From Chitinophagales bacterium (GTDB taxonomy: Bacteria > Bacteroidota > Bacteroidia > Chitinophagales > Chitinophagaceae), in the NCBI GenBank assembly GCA_015655015.1, contig JAATFV010000153.1, positions 1 through 35,033 of the forward strand: a stretch of 35,033 nucleotides of DNA. Direction: 5' to 3'. This document shows positions 1-7,667 of this stretch, piece after piece; positions within the stretch are counted from its first letter, which is position 1, and every line of letters starts with the position of its first letter. The notes under the pieces were generated by a model. That model saw only the letters and a list, made by a program, of their open reading frames with translations. It was not told the DNA's origin and made no database searches. Both the position numbers and the translations under genes were made by a program.

Positions 1-1785
1 AGCGGCTTCAAAGAGGTGGTGGTGATCAACGGCTCTTTCGGGCTTGGTGAAATGGTTGTCCAGGGAGCGGTTCAGCCCGACGAGTTCATTGTTTTCAAAC
101 CTACGCTGAAAAAAGGCTTCAAGGCTATTATAGAAAAGAAATTAGGCGTTAAAGATTCAATGATGGTATACGGCGATAAGGCCGACGAGCGGGTAAAAGT
201 GATCCCGACGGAAAAGACCTACCAGCATCGTTTTTGTATCGCCGATTCAATGGCGCTCCAGCTGTCAGACTGGGTGGCGAAGATCGAGGACTATTATACC
301 AGGGTCAGGGGCAAGTGGACGCCTGTCGACGTCGAATGGGCTTTTGACGGATTGAGCAAGGAGCTGTACATCGTTCAGGCAAGACCGGAGACCATTCATT
401 CGCAGATCGATCACCGTAAGATAAAGGAATATACGATCAACCAGGGCAATAAGGAAAATAAGGTCATATTGAAAGGGATCGCCGTGGGTGATAAGATCGG
501 ATCAGGTAAAGTGAATATCATGTATTCATTGGATAAAAGAGTGATCGAGGGACATGAATTTAAGGAGGGAGACGTCCTGGTGACGGATATGACCGATCCG
601 GATTGGGAGCCTGTCATGAAGAAGGCCTCAGCTATCATTACCAACAAAGGCGGACGTACCTGCCATGCCGCCATCGTAGCAAGGGAATTGGGGGTGCCGG
701 CAATTGTAGGTTGCGGGAATGCCACGGCCGTTTTGCAGGACGGGGACGCCGTGACGGCAAGCTGCGCGGAAGGAGAAACAGGCCTTATTTACGAAGGGAT
801 CATTGATTACGTAACGACCGAATATGATATCGATGATCTGCCGTCCATTACAACACCGGTGATGCTGAACGTTGCCTCGCCATCCCTTTGTTTTAAATTT
901 TCACATCTGCCAAATAAAGGAGTGGGCCTCGCAAGAGAGGAATTTATCATCAATAATTATATTCAGATTCATCCACTTGCCTTGTTACATCATAAAAAGC
1001 TGAACGATCCTTCCCTGACGAATGAAATAAAGAACAGGATCTTCGGTTTCGACGATGAAGAAGACTTTTTCATTAAGAAATTATCATACGGGATCGCCAG
1101 GATCGGAGCGGCGTTTTATCCTAACCGGGTTATCGTCCGTTTCAGTGATTTCAAGAGCAACGAATATTCCAATCTTTTGGGAGGTGATCATTTTGAACCT
1201 CATGAAGAGAATCCGATGATAGGCTGGAGAGGCGCCAGCAGGTACTATTCCGAAGAATTTAAAGCGGCATTCGGAATGGAATGTACAGCGATAAAGATCG
1301 TTCGCGAAGAAATGGGCCTGGATAATGTGGTGGTCATGATCCCCTTTTGCCGTACAGTGGAGGAACTGATCAAAGTACAGGAGGTAATGAAGGAATTTGG
1401 TTTGGAACGGGGCGTCAATAAGCTGGAACTTTATCTGATGGCGGAGATACCCTCCAATATCATCCTGGCCGATGAATTCGCCCAACATATCGATGGCTTT
1501 TCTATCGGCTCGAATGACCTTACCCAGCTTACCCTCGGGCTGGACCGGGATTCTTCCCTGGTAGCCCATTTATATGACGAACGGAATCCGGCAGTTAAGG
1601 CAATGATCTCCAGCCTTATTCGGGCAGCGAAAAGAAATGGGGTCAAAGTGGGTATCTGCGGGCAGGGACCGTCCGACTTTCCCGATTTTGCCCGTTTCCT
1701 GGTGGAGATGGGAATAGACAGCATTTCGCTCACACCTGACTCGGTTATCAAGACTATTAAGGCAATGGCATCTTTTGAAGAGTGA
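1..1785 (+). CDS. ppsA: Phosphoenolpyruvate synthase, C-terminal part (5' end outside window)
   Basis: PEP synthase converts pyruvate and ATP to PEP, AMP and phosphate, a gluconeogenic step in the cytoplasm. The frame is open from base 1, so the start lies upstream; 594 residues are visible, against about 800 or more in the whole family. Visible in order: the end of the ATP-binding domain with the VQARPET motif (about residues 126-132 from the window start); the swivelling domain with GGRTCHAAI, whose phosphorylated His is codon 664-666; and the PEP/pyruvate-binding barrel with IGSNDLTQLTLGLDRD and the GICGQ motif carrying the proton-donor Cys. The TGA stop is at 1783-1785 and a strong hairpin follows. 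Pyruvate phosphate dikinase shares these domains, but the C-terminal motifs fit PEP synthase better. Confidence 0.93.
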   Translation, partial: SGFKEVVVINGSFGLGEMVVQGAVQPDEFIVFKPTLKKGFKAIIEKKLGVKDSMMVYGDKADERVKVIPTEKTYQHRFCIADSMALQLSDWVAKIEDYYTRVRGKWTPVDVEWAFDGLSKELYIVQARPETIHSQIDHRKIKEYTINQGNKENKVILKGIAVGDKIGSGKVNIMYSLDKRVIEGHEFKEGDVLVTDMTDPDWEPVMKKASAIITNKGGRTCHAAIVARELGVPAIVGCGNATAVLQDGDAVTASCAEGETGLIYEGIIDYVTTEYDIDDLPSITTPVMLNVASPSLCFKFSHLPNKGVGLAREEFIINNYIQIHPLALLHHKKLNDPSLTNEIKNRIFGFDDEEDFFIKKLSYGIARIGAAFYPNRVIVRFSDFKSNEYSNLLGGDHFEPHEENPMIGWRGASRYYSEEFKAAFGMECTAIKIVREEMGLDNVVVMIPFCRTVEELIKVQEVMKEFGLERGVNKLELYLMAEIPSNIILADEFAQHIDGFSIGSNDLTQLTLGLDRDSSLVAHLYDERNPAVKAMISSLIRAAKRNGVKVGICGQGPSDFPDFARFLVEMGIDSISLTPDSVIKTIKAMASFEE

Positions 1786-1808
1786 ACGATAAAGCCCCTC
1801 CCTGTCGG

Positions 1809-1841
1809 CGGCTATACCGGTAAAGATTACCGGTATAGCCG
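1809..1841. terminator. Hairpin between convergent genes
   Basis: A perfect 15-bp stem (1809-1823 with 1827-1841; left arm CGGCTATACCGGTAA) closes on a 3-nt AGA loop. It lies 24 bp after the PEP synthase stop and 24 bp before the oleate hydratase stop, so it probably serves both strands. No clear T-tract follows on either side. Confidence 0.6.
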
Positions 1842-1864
1842 GCATTTACTGGATCTCTTGCTGT

Positions 1865-3451
1865 TTATTTCCTGTGAAGCATCTTCCATGCTTCGAACAG
1901 GATCTTCGGATCGTGCTGCCCTTTATAGAAAGGAGAGACCTTTCTGTCCAGGCCTAAAAGACCAAACACCGCTATTTGCGCTGTACGGACAGAATATTCT
2001 ACCGTAAATACAACATCGTCCGGTACCTCCGCGTACTGGCCGATAAATGCAATGTTTTTTGAACCTTCAGGAATGACCTGGGGGCGATCCGTACCCAGAC
2101 GGGGCATAAACTGACTGGTAATATAGGGCATCATGGCCGGGATGATGATGGATGTCTCCAATAAATGAGAGGCCTTTTCATTAAAACGAAGGTGAGACAA
2201 TACTTCTGACAAAATTTCTTCACCGGTGCATTCCGACATTTTTTTCCGGACGAAATTCCCTTCTTTGTCCGGAAATAAGCCGTATCCCCACCATACCCAT
2301 ACATTAGGGGGCTGTTCGTAAAAATGAGGTTGATGATTAAGCACAATCGTGAGCAGCCAGTTGGAATCCTTGATCGTAACCAGTCCGCCTTTACCAGCCT
2401 CGCTGCCTGAGAAGGCCTCCAGCAGGTCAAAGAAGGTACTATCCTTTGCGGTAACAGTAAAGGACTCCCATTTGGATTGCTGGATATTCCTGCAAAAAGG
2501 TTCCGGACGTCCAAAGTCTTTGGATTTGGCAGCCAGCTTTTCCCAGAGATTCCAATTGCTGCCGGTTTTTTCCGTCTGCAGGACCGGGGCTTTCTTATTG
2601 GAACCGGTAGAGGAATTAGCCGTCATAGTGCCATTGGTGACAAATACCAGGTCACCGGACGCTAAAGGTATAGTTAAATCCTTTTCGTTTTGAGTATAAT
2701 ACAGCTGTTCGGCAATTTTTTCCCTGCCGGAGATCTTTATTTCCAGGTCTTTCACTTCTGCGCCCATTTCCAATTTTACACCACGCTCTTTCAGCCACTT
2801 TACAATAGGACGCACCATTGCGTCGTACTGATTGAATTGCGTCCTGTAAATACCCGACATGCTGTCAATGGTAGAAAATAAATGGGTGAACCGAAGACAA
2901 TAACGTTTAAATTCAACGGCGCTGTGCCACGGCTCAAAAGCGAAGGTGGTACACCATATAAACCAGAAATTACTTTCAAAAAAATGAGGCTGAAAATATT
3001 CTTCTATGGTTTGGATGCCTAAGATTTTTTCCGGTGTGACACATAGCTTTATCAGATCGAGACGATCCCTTTCGTTGAAGCCAAGGTCAGTTACGTCGAC
3101 GATTTTGCCGCCCGCTACCAGCCGCGCTTTATCGTTCCAGAAAAATTCCTGGTGGAATTCCATCAGCTCGTCCTTCGCCGATTTTTTGGGGTCGCTGATA
3201 GAAGGGATGAAGGAGAGCAGATCGTAGGTGCAGTTGAATTTTTCTTCAAACATGCGCCCCCCTCTCATGGTATAACCCTCCTCTGGATTACCCCCCGCAT
3301 CCAGACTGCCGCCGTACTTTTCTGCTTCTTCGAAAATGGTAATATTTTTCCCCTCCAATCCGCCCTCTTTGATCAGATAACAAGCTGCGGACAGGGATGC
3401 GATCCCGCTGCCCACCAAATATGCTTTTACCCCTTTCCCGTTTTCAGCCAT
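1865..3451 (-). CDS. ohyA: Oleate hydratase (FAD-binding, MCRA family)
   Basis: This family adds water to the cis-9 double bond of oleate to give 10-hydroxystearate and needs FAD for structure. At 528 residues it matches the shorter members. The N-terminal dinucleotide-binding motif VGSGIASLSAA is at 13-23, followed by the family motif RGGR at 63-66. The Glu that commonly follows RGGR is Met67 here; from memory, the Rhodococcus erythropolis type also has Met at this place. Other family segments include FNCTYDLLSFIPS and RTQFNQYD. The start is the ATG at 3449-3451, preceded by an A-rich leader. A CRP/FNR-like palindrome is centred 50 bp upstream of the start. The gene converges with PEP synthase. 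The family is certain; the exact substrate is not. Confidence 0.93.
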   Translation of the reverse strand: MAENGKGVKAYLVGSGIASLSAACYLIKEGGLEGKNITIFEEAEKYGGSLDAGGNPEEGYTMRGGRMFEEKFNCTYDLLSFIPSISDPKKSAKDELMEFHQEFFWNDKARLVAGGKIVDVTDLGFNERDRLDLIKLCVTPEKILGIQTIEEYFQPHFFESNFWFIWCTTFAFEPWHSAVEFKRYCLRFTHLFSTIDSMSGIYRTQFNQYDAMVRPIVKWLKERGVKLEMGAEVKDLEIKISGREKIAEQLYYTQNEKDLTIPLASGDLVFVTNGTMTANSSTGSNKKAPVLQTEKTGSNWNLWEKLAAKSKDFGRPEPFCRNIQQSKWESFTVTAKDSTFFDLLEAFSGSEAGKGGLVTIKDSNWLLTIVLNHQPHFYEQPPNVWVWWGYGLFPDKEGNFVRKKMSECTGEEILSEVLSHLRFNEKASHLLETSIIIPAMMPYITSQFMPRLGTDRPQVIPEGSKNIAFIGQYAEVPDDVVFTVEYSVRTAQIAVFGLLGLDRKVSPFYKGQHDPKILFEAWKMLHRK

Positions 3452-3464
3452 TTTATTTTTTTTA

Positions 3465-3472
3465 CAAAGGAA
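3465..3472 (-). promoter_or_regulatory. Possible -7 box of the oleate hydratase promoter
   Basis: On the minus strand the bases read TTCCTTTG, one mismatch from the Bacteroidota consensus TAnnTTTG. The box centre is 33 bp downstream of the palindrome at 3495-3508, close to class II activator geometry. The implied leader would be very short (under 15 nt), which lowers confidence. Confidence 0.35.
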
Positions 3473-3494
3473 TAAAGGATAGGGTAATATTTAA

Positions 3495-3508
3495 GTGATT
3501 TAGATCAC
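3495..3508. promoter_or_regulatory. CRP/FNR-type palindrome upstream of oleate hydratase
   Basis: GTGATTTAGATCAC is a perfect inverted repeat of GTGAT/ATCAC around 4 bp. It fits both the CRP core (GTGA-N6-TCAC) and the FNR spacing (TGAT-N4-ATCA). It sits in the 155-bp gap between the divergent oleate hydratase and the small lipoprotein gene. Two related sites occur at 19486-19499 and 20468-20481. Confidence 0.55.
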
Positions 3509-3606
3509 GAGACCCGGTAATTGTAATCATCCTGCCCGCAAAAAAATCTCATTTATACCTTTCATTTTTTGCCAGTTTTGTAAATAAATTTCTTACATTT
3601 AACCTC

Positions 3607-3846
3607 ATGCGTAACACCTTTCTTCCTATAGTCCTGTTTTCGTTATTTTTCCTGGGCTCATGCGCAGGGGGGCCTGATGGATATTATTATTCCAGCCCGG
3701 TATATATTGGTCCCGGCATAGGCCTTGGGACTATTATCGCTGTAGTTGTCTCCTGGAGCCGGAATAAATCCATCTTATGGGCGATCATTCATGGCATACT
3801 GGGTTGGCTATATGTCATCTACGCCATCCTTTTTCCAAAAAGATGA
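3607..3846 (+). CDS. Small predicted lipoprotein with a hydrophobic C-terminal segment
   Basis: The product is 79 residues and I do not recognise a characterised family. The N-terminus is a lipoprotein signal with lipobox LGSC, placing the lipidated Cys at residue 19. A short Gly/Pro/Tyr-rich stretch follows, and then a hydrophobic region (about 36-76) with the pattern SWSRNKSILWAIIHGILGWL that probably makes two membrane segments. This tail resembles small membrane proteins of Bacteroidota in a general way only. The ATG at 3607 directly precedes the signal sequence. The gene stands alone between the oleate hydratase (divergent) and the HerA-like ATPase, with a possible terminator after it. 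Confidence 0.7.
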   Translation: MRNTFLPIVLFSLFFLGSCAGGPDGYYYSSPVYIGPGIGLGTIIAVVVSWSRNKSILWAIIHGILGWLYVIYAILFPKR

Positions 3847-3881
3847 ACTCAACGCGGTTTAAAATAGTTTGCCCGAAATTT

Positions 3882-3916
3882 GCGCAAATGACTGCTTGCG
3901 CTTGTATTTATTTTTT
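3882..3916 (+). terminator. Possible terminator after the small lipoprotein gene
   Basis: A 6-bp stem GCGCAA/TTGCGC (3882-3887 with 3896-3901) with an 8-nt loop is followed by a T-rich run ending in six T at 3911-3916. The stem is short, so confidence is moderate. The same T-rich stretch may belong to the promoter of the next gene. Confidence 0.4.
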
Positions 3917-3960
3917 GCCCGGATAATGGGTAATAAATATCAATTTCTTAAATTACAGGC

Positions 3961-5499
3961 ATGGAAAAAAACGTAGCTTTTCTCCAAACTGTCAGGGAGG
4001 GGTATACCTTCCAGGGAGAGTCCATTCTGATGGGAGCCGGGATGCTCGATGGACAAGCCGTTCCGGGTGCGACAGTGCATCTGCCCCTTAAGACCATGAA
4101 CAGGCACGGACTGATTGCCGGGGCTACCGGAACAGGAAAAACAAAGACCTTGCAAATGATCAGTGAGGGATTGAGCGATGCCAGCATACCGGTGCTTTTA
4201 ATGGATATCATAGGCGATCTCAGCGGTATTGCGGCCGAAGGAACGGTCAATGACAAGATCACCGGGAGATATAAGCTGATCGGCGCCGATTACCATCCTG
4301 CCGCATATCCCACAGAGTTCCTCTCCCTCAGCAATGAAAAAGGCTTGCGGCTCCGGGCTACCGTCAGTGAGTTCGGCCCGATCCTGCTTTCTAAAATATT
4401 GGGGCTTAACGATACGCAGGGAGGGATGGTTGCGATGCTCTTCAAATATTGCGATGATAATAAACTGCCCTTGCTGGACCTTAAAGACTTCATTAAGGTA
4501 TTGCAATACCTGAGCAATGAGGGAAAGGCTGAGATTGAAAAAGATTATGGCAAGATCTCTACAACGTCGACGGGGACTATCCTCCGGAAGGTGATCGAAC
4601 TTCAGCAACAGGGCGCCGATCCATTTTTCGGTGAAAAGAGCTTTGAGGTGGACGATCTCATGCGGATAAGCGATGACGGCAGGGGTATGATCAGCGTTCT
4701 CAGGGTCACCGATCTTCAGGACAGGCCCAAATTATTTTCTACGTTTATGCTGCAGATGCTGGCTGAATTATATGCGACCTGTCCGGAAGAAGGGGACCTG
4801 GACAAGCCCAGGCTGGTCTTATTTATCGATGAAGCGCACCTGGTCTTCCAGGAGGCAAGCCAGGCCCTGCTGCAGCAAATAGAGACCATTATAAAATTGA
4901 TCAGGTCCAAAGGCATCGGCGTTTTCTTTTGTACACAGAATCCCACGGATATACCCGCCTCCGTCCTGGCTCAGCTGGGCCTGAAGGTACAGCATGCGCT
5001 GAGAGCATTCACGGCAGCCGACCGGAAGTCGATCAAACAAACGGCGGAGAACTATCCTGCTACTAACTTCTATAAAACGGAAGACCTGATCACACAGATG
5101 GGGGTGGGGGAGGTCCTGGTGACGTCTCTGAATGAGAAAGGGATACCTACGCCTCTTGTACATTGTCTTTTATGCTCCCCGCGCAGCCGGATGGACGTGC
5201 TGAGTCCGGCTGAGATCGAAGCCATCACCAGCCGGTCCAAACTGGCTTCCAAATACAACGGAGAGATTGACAGTGTCAGCGCCTATGAGATCCTGTCTGC
5301 CAAACTGAAGCAAGCGGCGGAGAATAGCGGCGGAGGATCTGCCCAACCTGCCCGGACAAACGCCAGGCCTGAAAAGTCCACCCTGGAAAAGATCCTGGAC
5401 AGCCCCGCTGCAAGGCAGATAGAACGGACGGCGGCGGGCATCCTCACCCGTAGCCTGCTGGGGGCGCTTGGATTAGGCGGAAAGAGCAAAAGAAGATAA
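3961..5499 (+). CDS. HerA-like ATPase (DUF853/YjgR type)
   Basis: A 512-residue P-loop ATPase of the HerA/FtsK superfamily. Walker A GATGTGKT is at 54-61, followed by KTLQMISEGL. The VLLMDIIGDLSGIA segment at about 78-91 is typical of the DUF853 group. Walker B LVLFIDEAH is at about 285-293. The C-terminal 60 residues are low-complexity and then basic (GGKSKRR), as in YjgR-like proteins. The biochemical role of this group is not well known; it may act on DNA or as a remodelling ATPase, and no NurA or other repair partner is next to it. The start ATG at 3961 follows an A/T-rich leader. The next gene begins 74 bp downstream on the same strand. Confidence 0.88.
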   Translation: MEKNVAFLQTVREGYTFQGESILMGAGMLDGQAVPGATVHLPLKTMNRHGLIAGATGTGKTKTLQMISEGLSDASIPVLLMDIIGDLSGIAAEGTVNDKITGRYKLIGADYHPAAYPTEFLSLSNEKGLRLRATVSEFGPILLSKILGLNDTQGGMVAMLFKYCDDNKLPLLDLKDFIKVLQYLSNEGKAEIEKDYGKISTTSTGTILRKVIELQQQGADPFFGEKSFEVDDLMRISDDGRGMISVLRVTDLQDRPKLFSTFMLQMLAELYATCPEEGDLDKPRLVLFIDEAHLVFQEASQALLQQIETIIKLIRSKGIGVFFCTQNPTDIPASVLAQLGLKVQHALRAFTAADRKSIKQTAENYPATNFYKTEDLITQMGVGEVLVTSLNEKGIPTPLVHCLLCSPRSRMDVLSPAEIEAITSRSKLASKYNGEIDSVSAYEILSAKLKQAAENSGGGSAQPARTNARPEKSTLEKILDSPAARQIERTAAGILTRSLLGALGLGGKSKRR

Positions 5500-5573
5500 C
5501 AGCCTGTTCACCTTTCAGGTAGAAATTTTCAGCGCCCTTGCAATATTCGGCCGCCTGATTCGTCTACCCCTTT

Positions 5574-7586
5574 ATGGCGAACACGAGATCTGGCAGGAAC
5601 AGGGCTGTACCTGCCAACGAAACAATCCGATCGGACGAATCAGCGCCCAGGGTCCGGATCAACAAAGATAGTCTCCGGGAGACGCTCCTCATCTTCCGTT
5701 ATATACGACCCTATCGCGGACAGTTCGCAGCAGGGCTCTTATTCATTGCCCTCTCCAGCCTCAGCACCATGGCCTTTCCCTACCTGCTGAAATTACTGAT
5801 TGATAGTGCAGGACCGCATACAGGTGGTCCCGGCAATGCGGTCATCCCCGGAGCCATGGGTAATATGGCTATTCCCGGCATTTCAGCGCATACAGGCTCC
5901 CTGACGGCCGCTCATAGCCCGGGCTTCCTGGCATTGACCATGGTAGCGGTATTATCCGTACAGATGGTGTTCTCTTTCCTGCGGGTGTATTTATTTACCA
6001 GCGTGGGGGAACGGGCCCTGGCGGATATGCGGACGGACGTTTACCGGCGGATGATCCGGATGCCCATGGACTTTTTTGCACAGCGAAGGGTGGGGGAGCT
6101 ATCCAGCCGGATCAGCACGGACCTGTCTCAGATCCAGGATGTGGTAACTTCCGTGCTGGCAGAAATATTACGGGGCCTGCTGACGCTCCTGATCGGCCTG
6201 GGGCTGATCTTTTATATTTCTCCCCGGCTAAGTTTAATGATGTTATCAGTGGTGCCCCTGATCATCGTACTGGCGATCGTATTCAGCAAGCGGATCCGCA
6301 AAGTTTCCCGCCAGACACAGGACCAGCTGGCCGACTCGAATACCATCGTGCAGGAGACCTTGCAGGGCATCGGCAATGTAAAAGCATTTTCCAACGAATG
6401 GTACGAGATCCGGCGGTATGCCCATAGCCTCCGGGAAGCCGTGCACCTGGCCATCAGGAACGGGCGCAACCGGGGCCTCTTTGTCTCTTTCCTCGTATTC
6501 AGCCTTTTCGGCGCCATCATTCTTGTGGTGTGGTATGGGGTAGGTCTGATGCAGACCGGACTCTTATCTTTTGGCGCATTAACTGCTTTCGTGGTCTATA
6601 CGGCTTTTGTCGGTGGCACCATGGCCGGTTTTGCAGATCTCTTCAGTCAGCTGCAAAAGACCCTCGGAGCTACGCAGCGCGTGCGGGAATTACTGCAGGC
6701 CGCTCCCGAAGCGATCAATACGGAGGAAGAGCCGCTGGACGAACGATACCGGGTGCACGGACAGGTAGGATTGGAGAACATATCTTTCCGTTATCCCTCC
6801 CGGCCGGATATTCCCGTATTGAAAGACATCTCTCTACAGGTAGAAAAGGGGCAGCAGATCGCTTTTGTAGGGCCGAGCGGAGCCGGTAAGTCCACCCTGG
6901 CGGCTTTACTCCTCCGCTTCTACGAGCCGGATACAGGAGGCTTATCCTTTGATGGCCGGCCTGCCGGGGAAATTCCCCTGTCCCAGCTGCGCAAACAAAT
7001 GGCGCTGGTTCCCCAGGACATCCTGTTATTCGGAGGCACTATCCGGGAGAACATCGCTTATGGCCGGCCTTCGGCCACCCCGGAGGAAATAGAGCTTGCC
7101 TCCCGGCAGGCCTATGCCCATGAATTTATCAGCGGATTCCCGGAAGGTTATGACACCATGGTGGGAGACAGGGGGATCAAGCTCTCCGGGGGACAGCGTC
7201 AGCGTATTGCCATCGCAAGGGCTATCTTAAAAGACCCTGTTATACTCGTGCTCGACGAAGCTACCAGCTCCCTGGATTCCGCTTCTGAATTATTGGTGCA
7301 GGAGGCATTGGACAACCTGATGAAGAACAGGACCTCTTTTATCATCGCCCACCGGCTCTCTACCATCCGTTATGCGGATAAGATCATTGTATTGGAGAAG
7401 GGAATGATAAAAGAAATGGGGACACATGAGGAGTTGATGGAACTGGAGAATGGTCTGTACAGGAACTTGGTGAGACTCCAGCAGGACGCCACGGAGTCCC
7501 TCGCCGAAGGCGCATCATTAGACCCGGAACGGAGACCTGAAAGGGCAAAGGTCCGCTCGCAGGAACAGATGCCGGAGGCATCCTGA
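5574..7586 (+). CDS. ABC exporter, fused permease and ATPase (MsbA-like)
   Basis: A 670-residue half-transporter of the type I exporter fold, expected to work as a homodimer in the inner membrane. The permease has six predicted helices (about residues 40-350). The nucleotide-binding domain has Walker A GPSGAGKST (about 433-441), Q-loop VPQDILLF, signature LSGGQRQRIAIARA (about 536-549), Walker B VILVLDEATSSLD and H-loop IIAHRLST. Family members include MsbA and multidrug exporters; the sequence does not reveal the substrate. The loop between helices 1 and 2 carries a Gly/Pro/Ala/His-rich insert of about 45 residues. The N-terminal 30 residues are polar. A strong terminator follows the stop. 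Confidence 0.92.
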   Translation: MANTRSGRNRAVPANETIRSDESAPRVRINKDSLRETLLIFRYIRPYRGQFAAGLLFIALSSLSTMAFPYLLKLLIDSAGPHTGGPGNAVIPGAMGNMAIPGISAHTGSLTAAHSPGFLALTMVAVLSVQMVFSFLRVYLFTSVGERALADMRTDVYRRMIRMPMDFFAQRRVGELSSRISTDLSQIQDVVTSVLAEILRGLLTLLIGLGLIFYISPRLSLMMLSVVPLIIVLAIVFSKRIRKVSRQTQDQLADSNTIVQETLQGIGNVKAFSNEWYEIRRYAHSLREAVHLAIRNGRNRGLFVSFLVFSLFGAIILVVWYGVGLMQTGLLSFGALTAFVVYTAFVGGTMAGFADLFSQLQKTLGATQRVRELLQAAPEAINTEEEPLDERYRVHGQVGLENISFRYPSRPDIPVLKDISLQVEKGQQIAFVGPSGAGKSTLAALLLRFYEPDTGGLSFDGRPAGEIPLSQLRKQMALVPQDILLFGGTIRENIAYGRPSATPEEIELASRQAYAHEFISGFPEGYDTMVGDRGIKLSGGQRQRIAIARAILKDPVILVLDEATSSLDSASELLVQEALDNLMKNRTSFIIAHRLSTIRYADKIIVLEKGMIKEMGTHEELMELENGLYRNLVRLQQDATESLAEGASLDPERRPERAKVRSQEQMPEAS

Positions 7587-7591
7587 ATGAA

Positions 7592-7624
7592 CGAAAGCCC
7601 GAAAGATGAACTTTCGGGCTTTCG
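7592..7624. terminator. Hairpin terminator after the ABC exporter gene
   Basis: A perfect 14-bp stem CGAAAGCCCGAAAG (7592-7605) pairs with 7611-7624 around a 5-nt ATGAA loop. It starts 6 bp after the TGA stop. It faces sucC on the other strand and could stop transcription both ways. The two-hairpin element at 7631-7667 follows directly. Confidence 0.75.
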
Positions 7625-7630
7625 AGTCTC

Positions 7631-7667
7631 ATGATGGCGCTTCGCGCAGGACGCCCAGTGGCGTCCT
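7631..7667. repeat. Two-hairpin element, copy 1
   Basis: Two adjacent hairpins: GCGC-TTC-GCGC (7637-7647), then AGGACGCC-CAGT-GGCGTCCT (7648-7667). The element is preceded by ATGATG, and its right arm ends in the sucC stop codon (7667-7669). A second copy lies at 31631-31666 with the same stem offsets. The differences are base-pair swaps that keep both stems, plus one loop base. It could be a structured 3' UTR, a REP-like repeat or an extra terminator. Confidence 0.7.
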
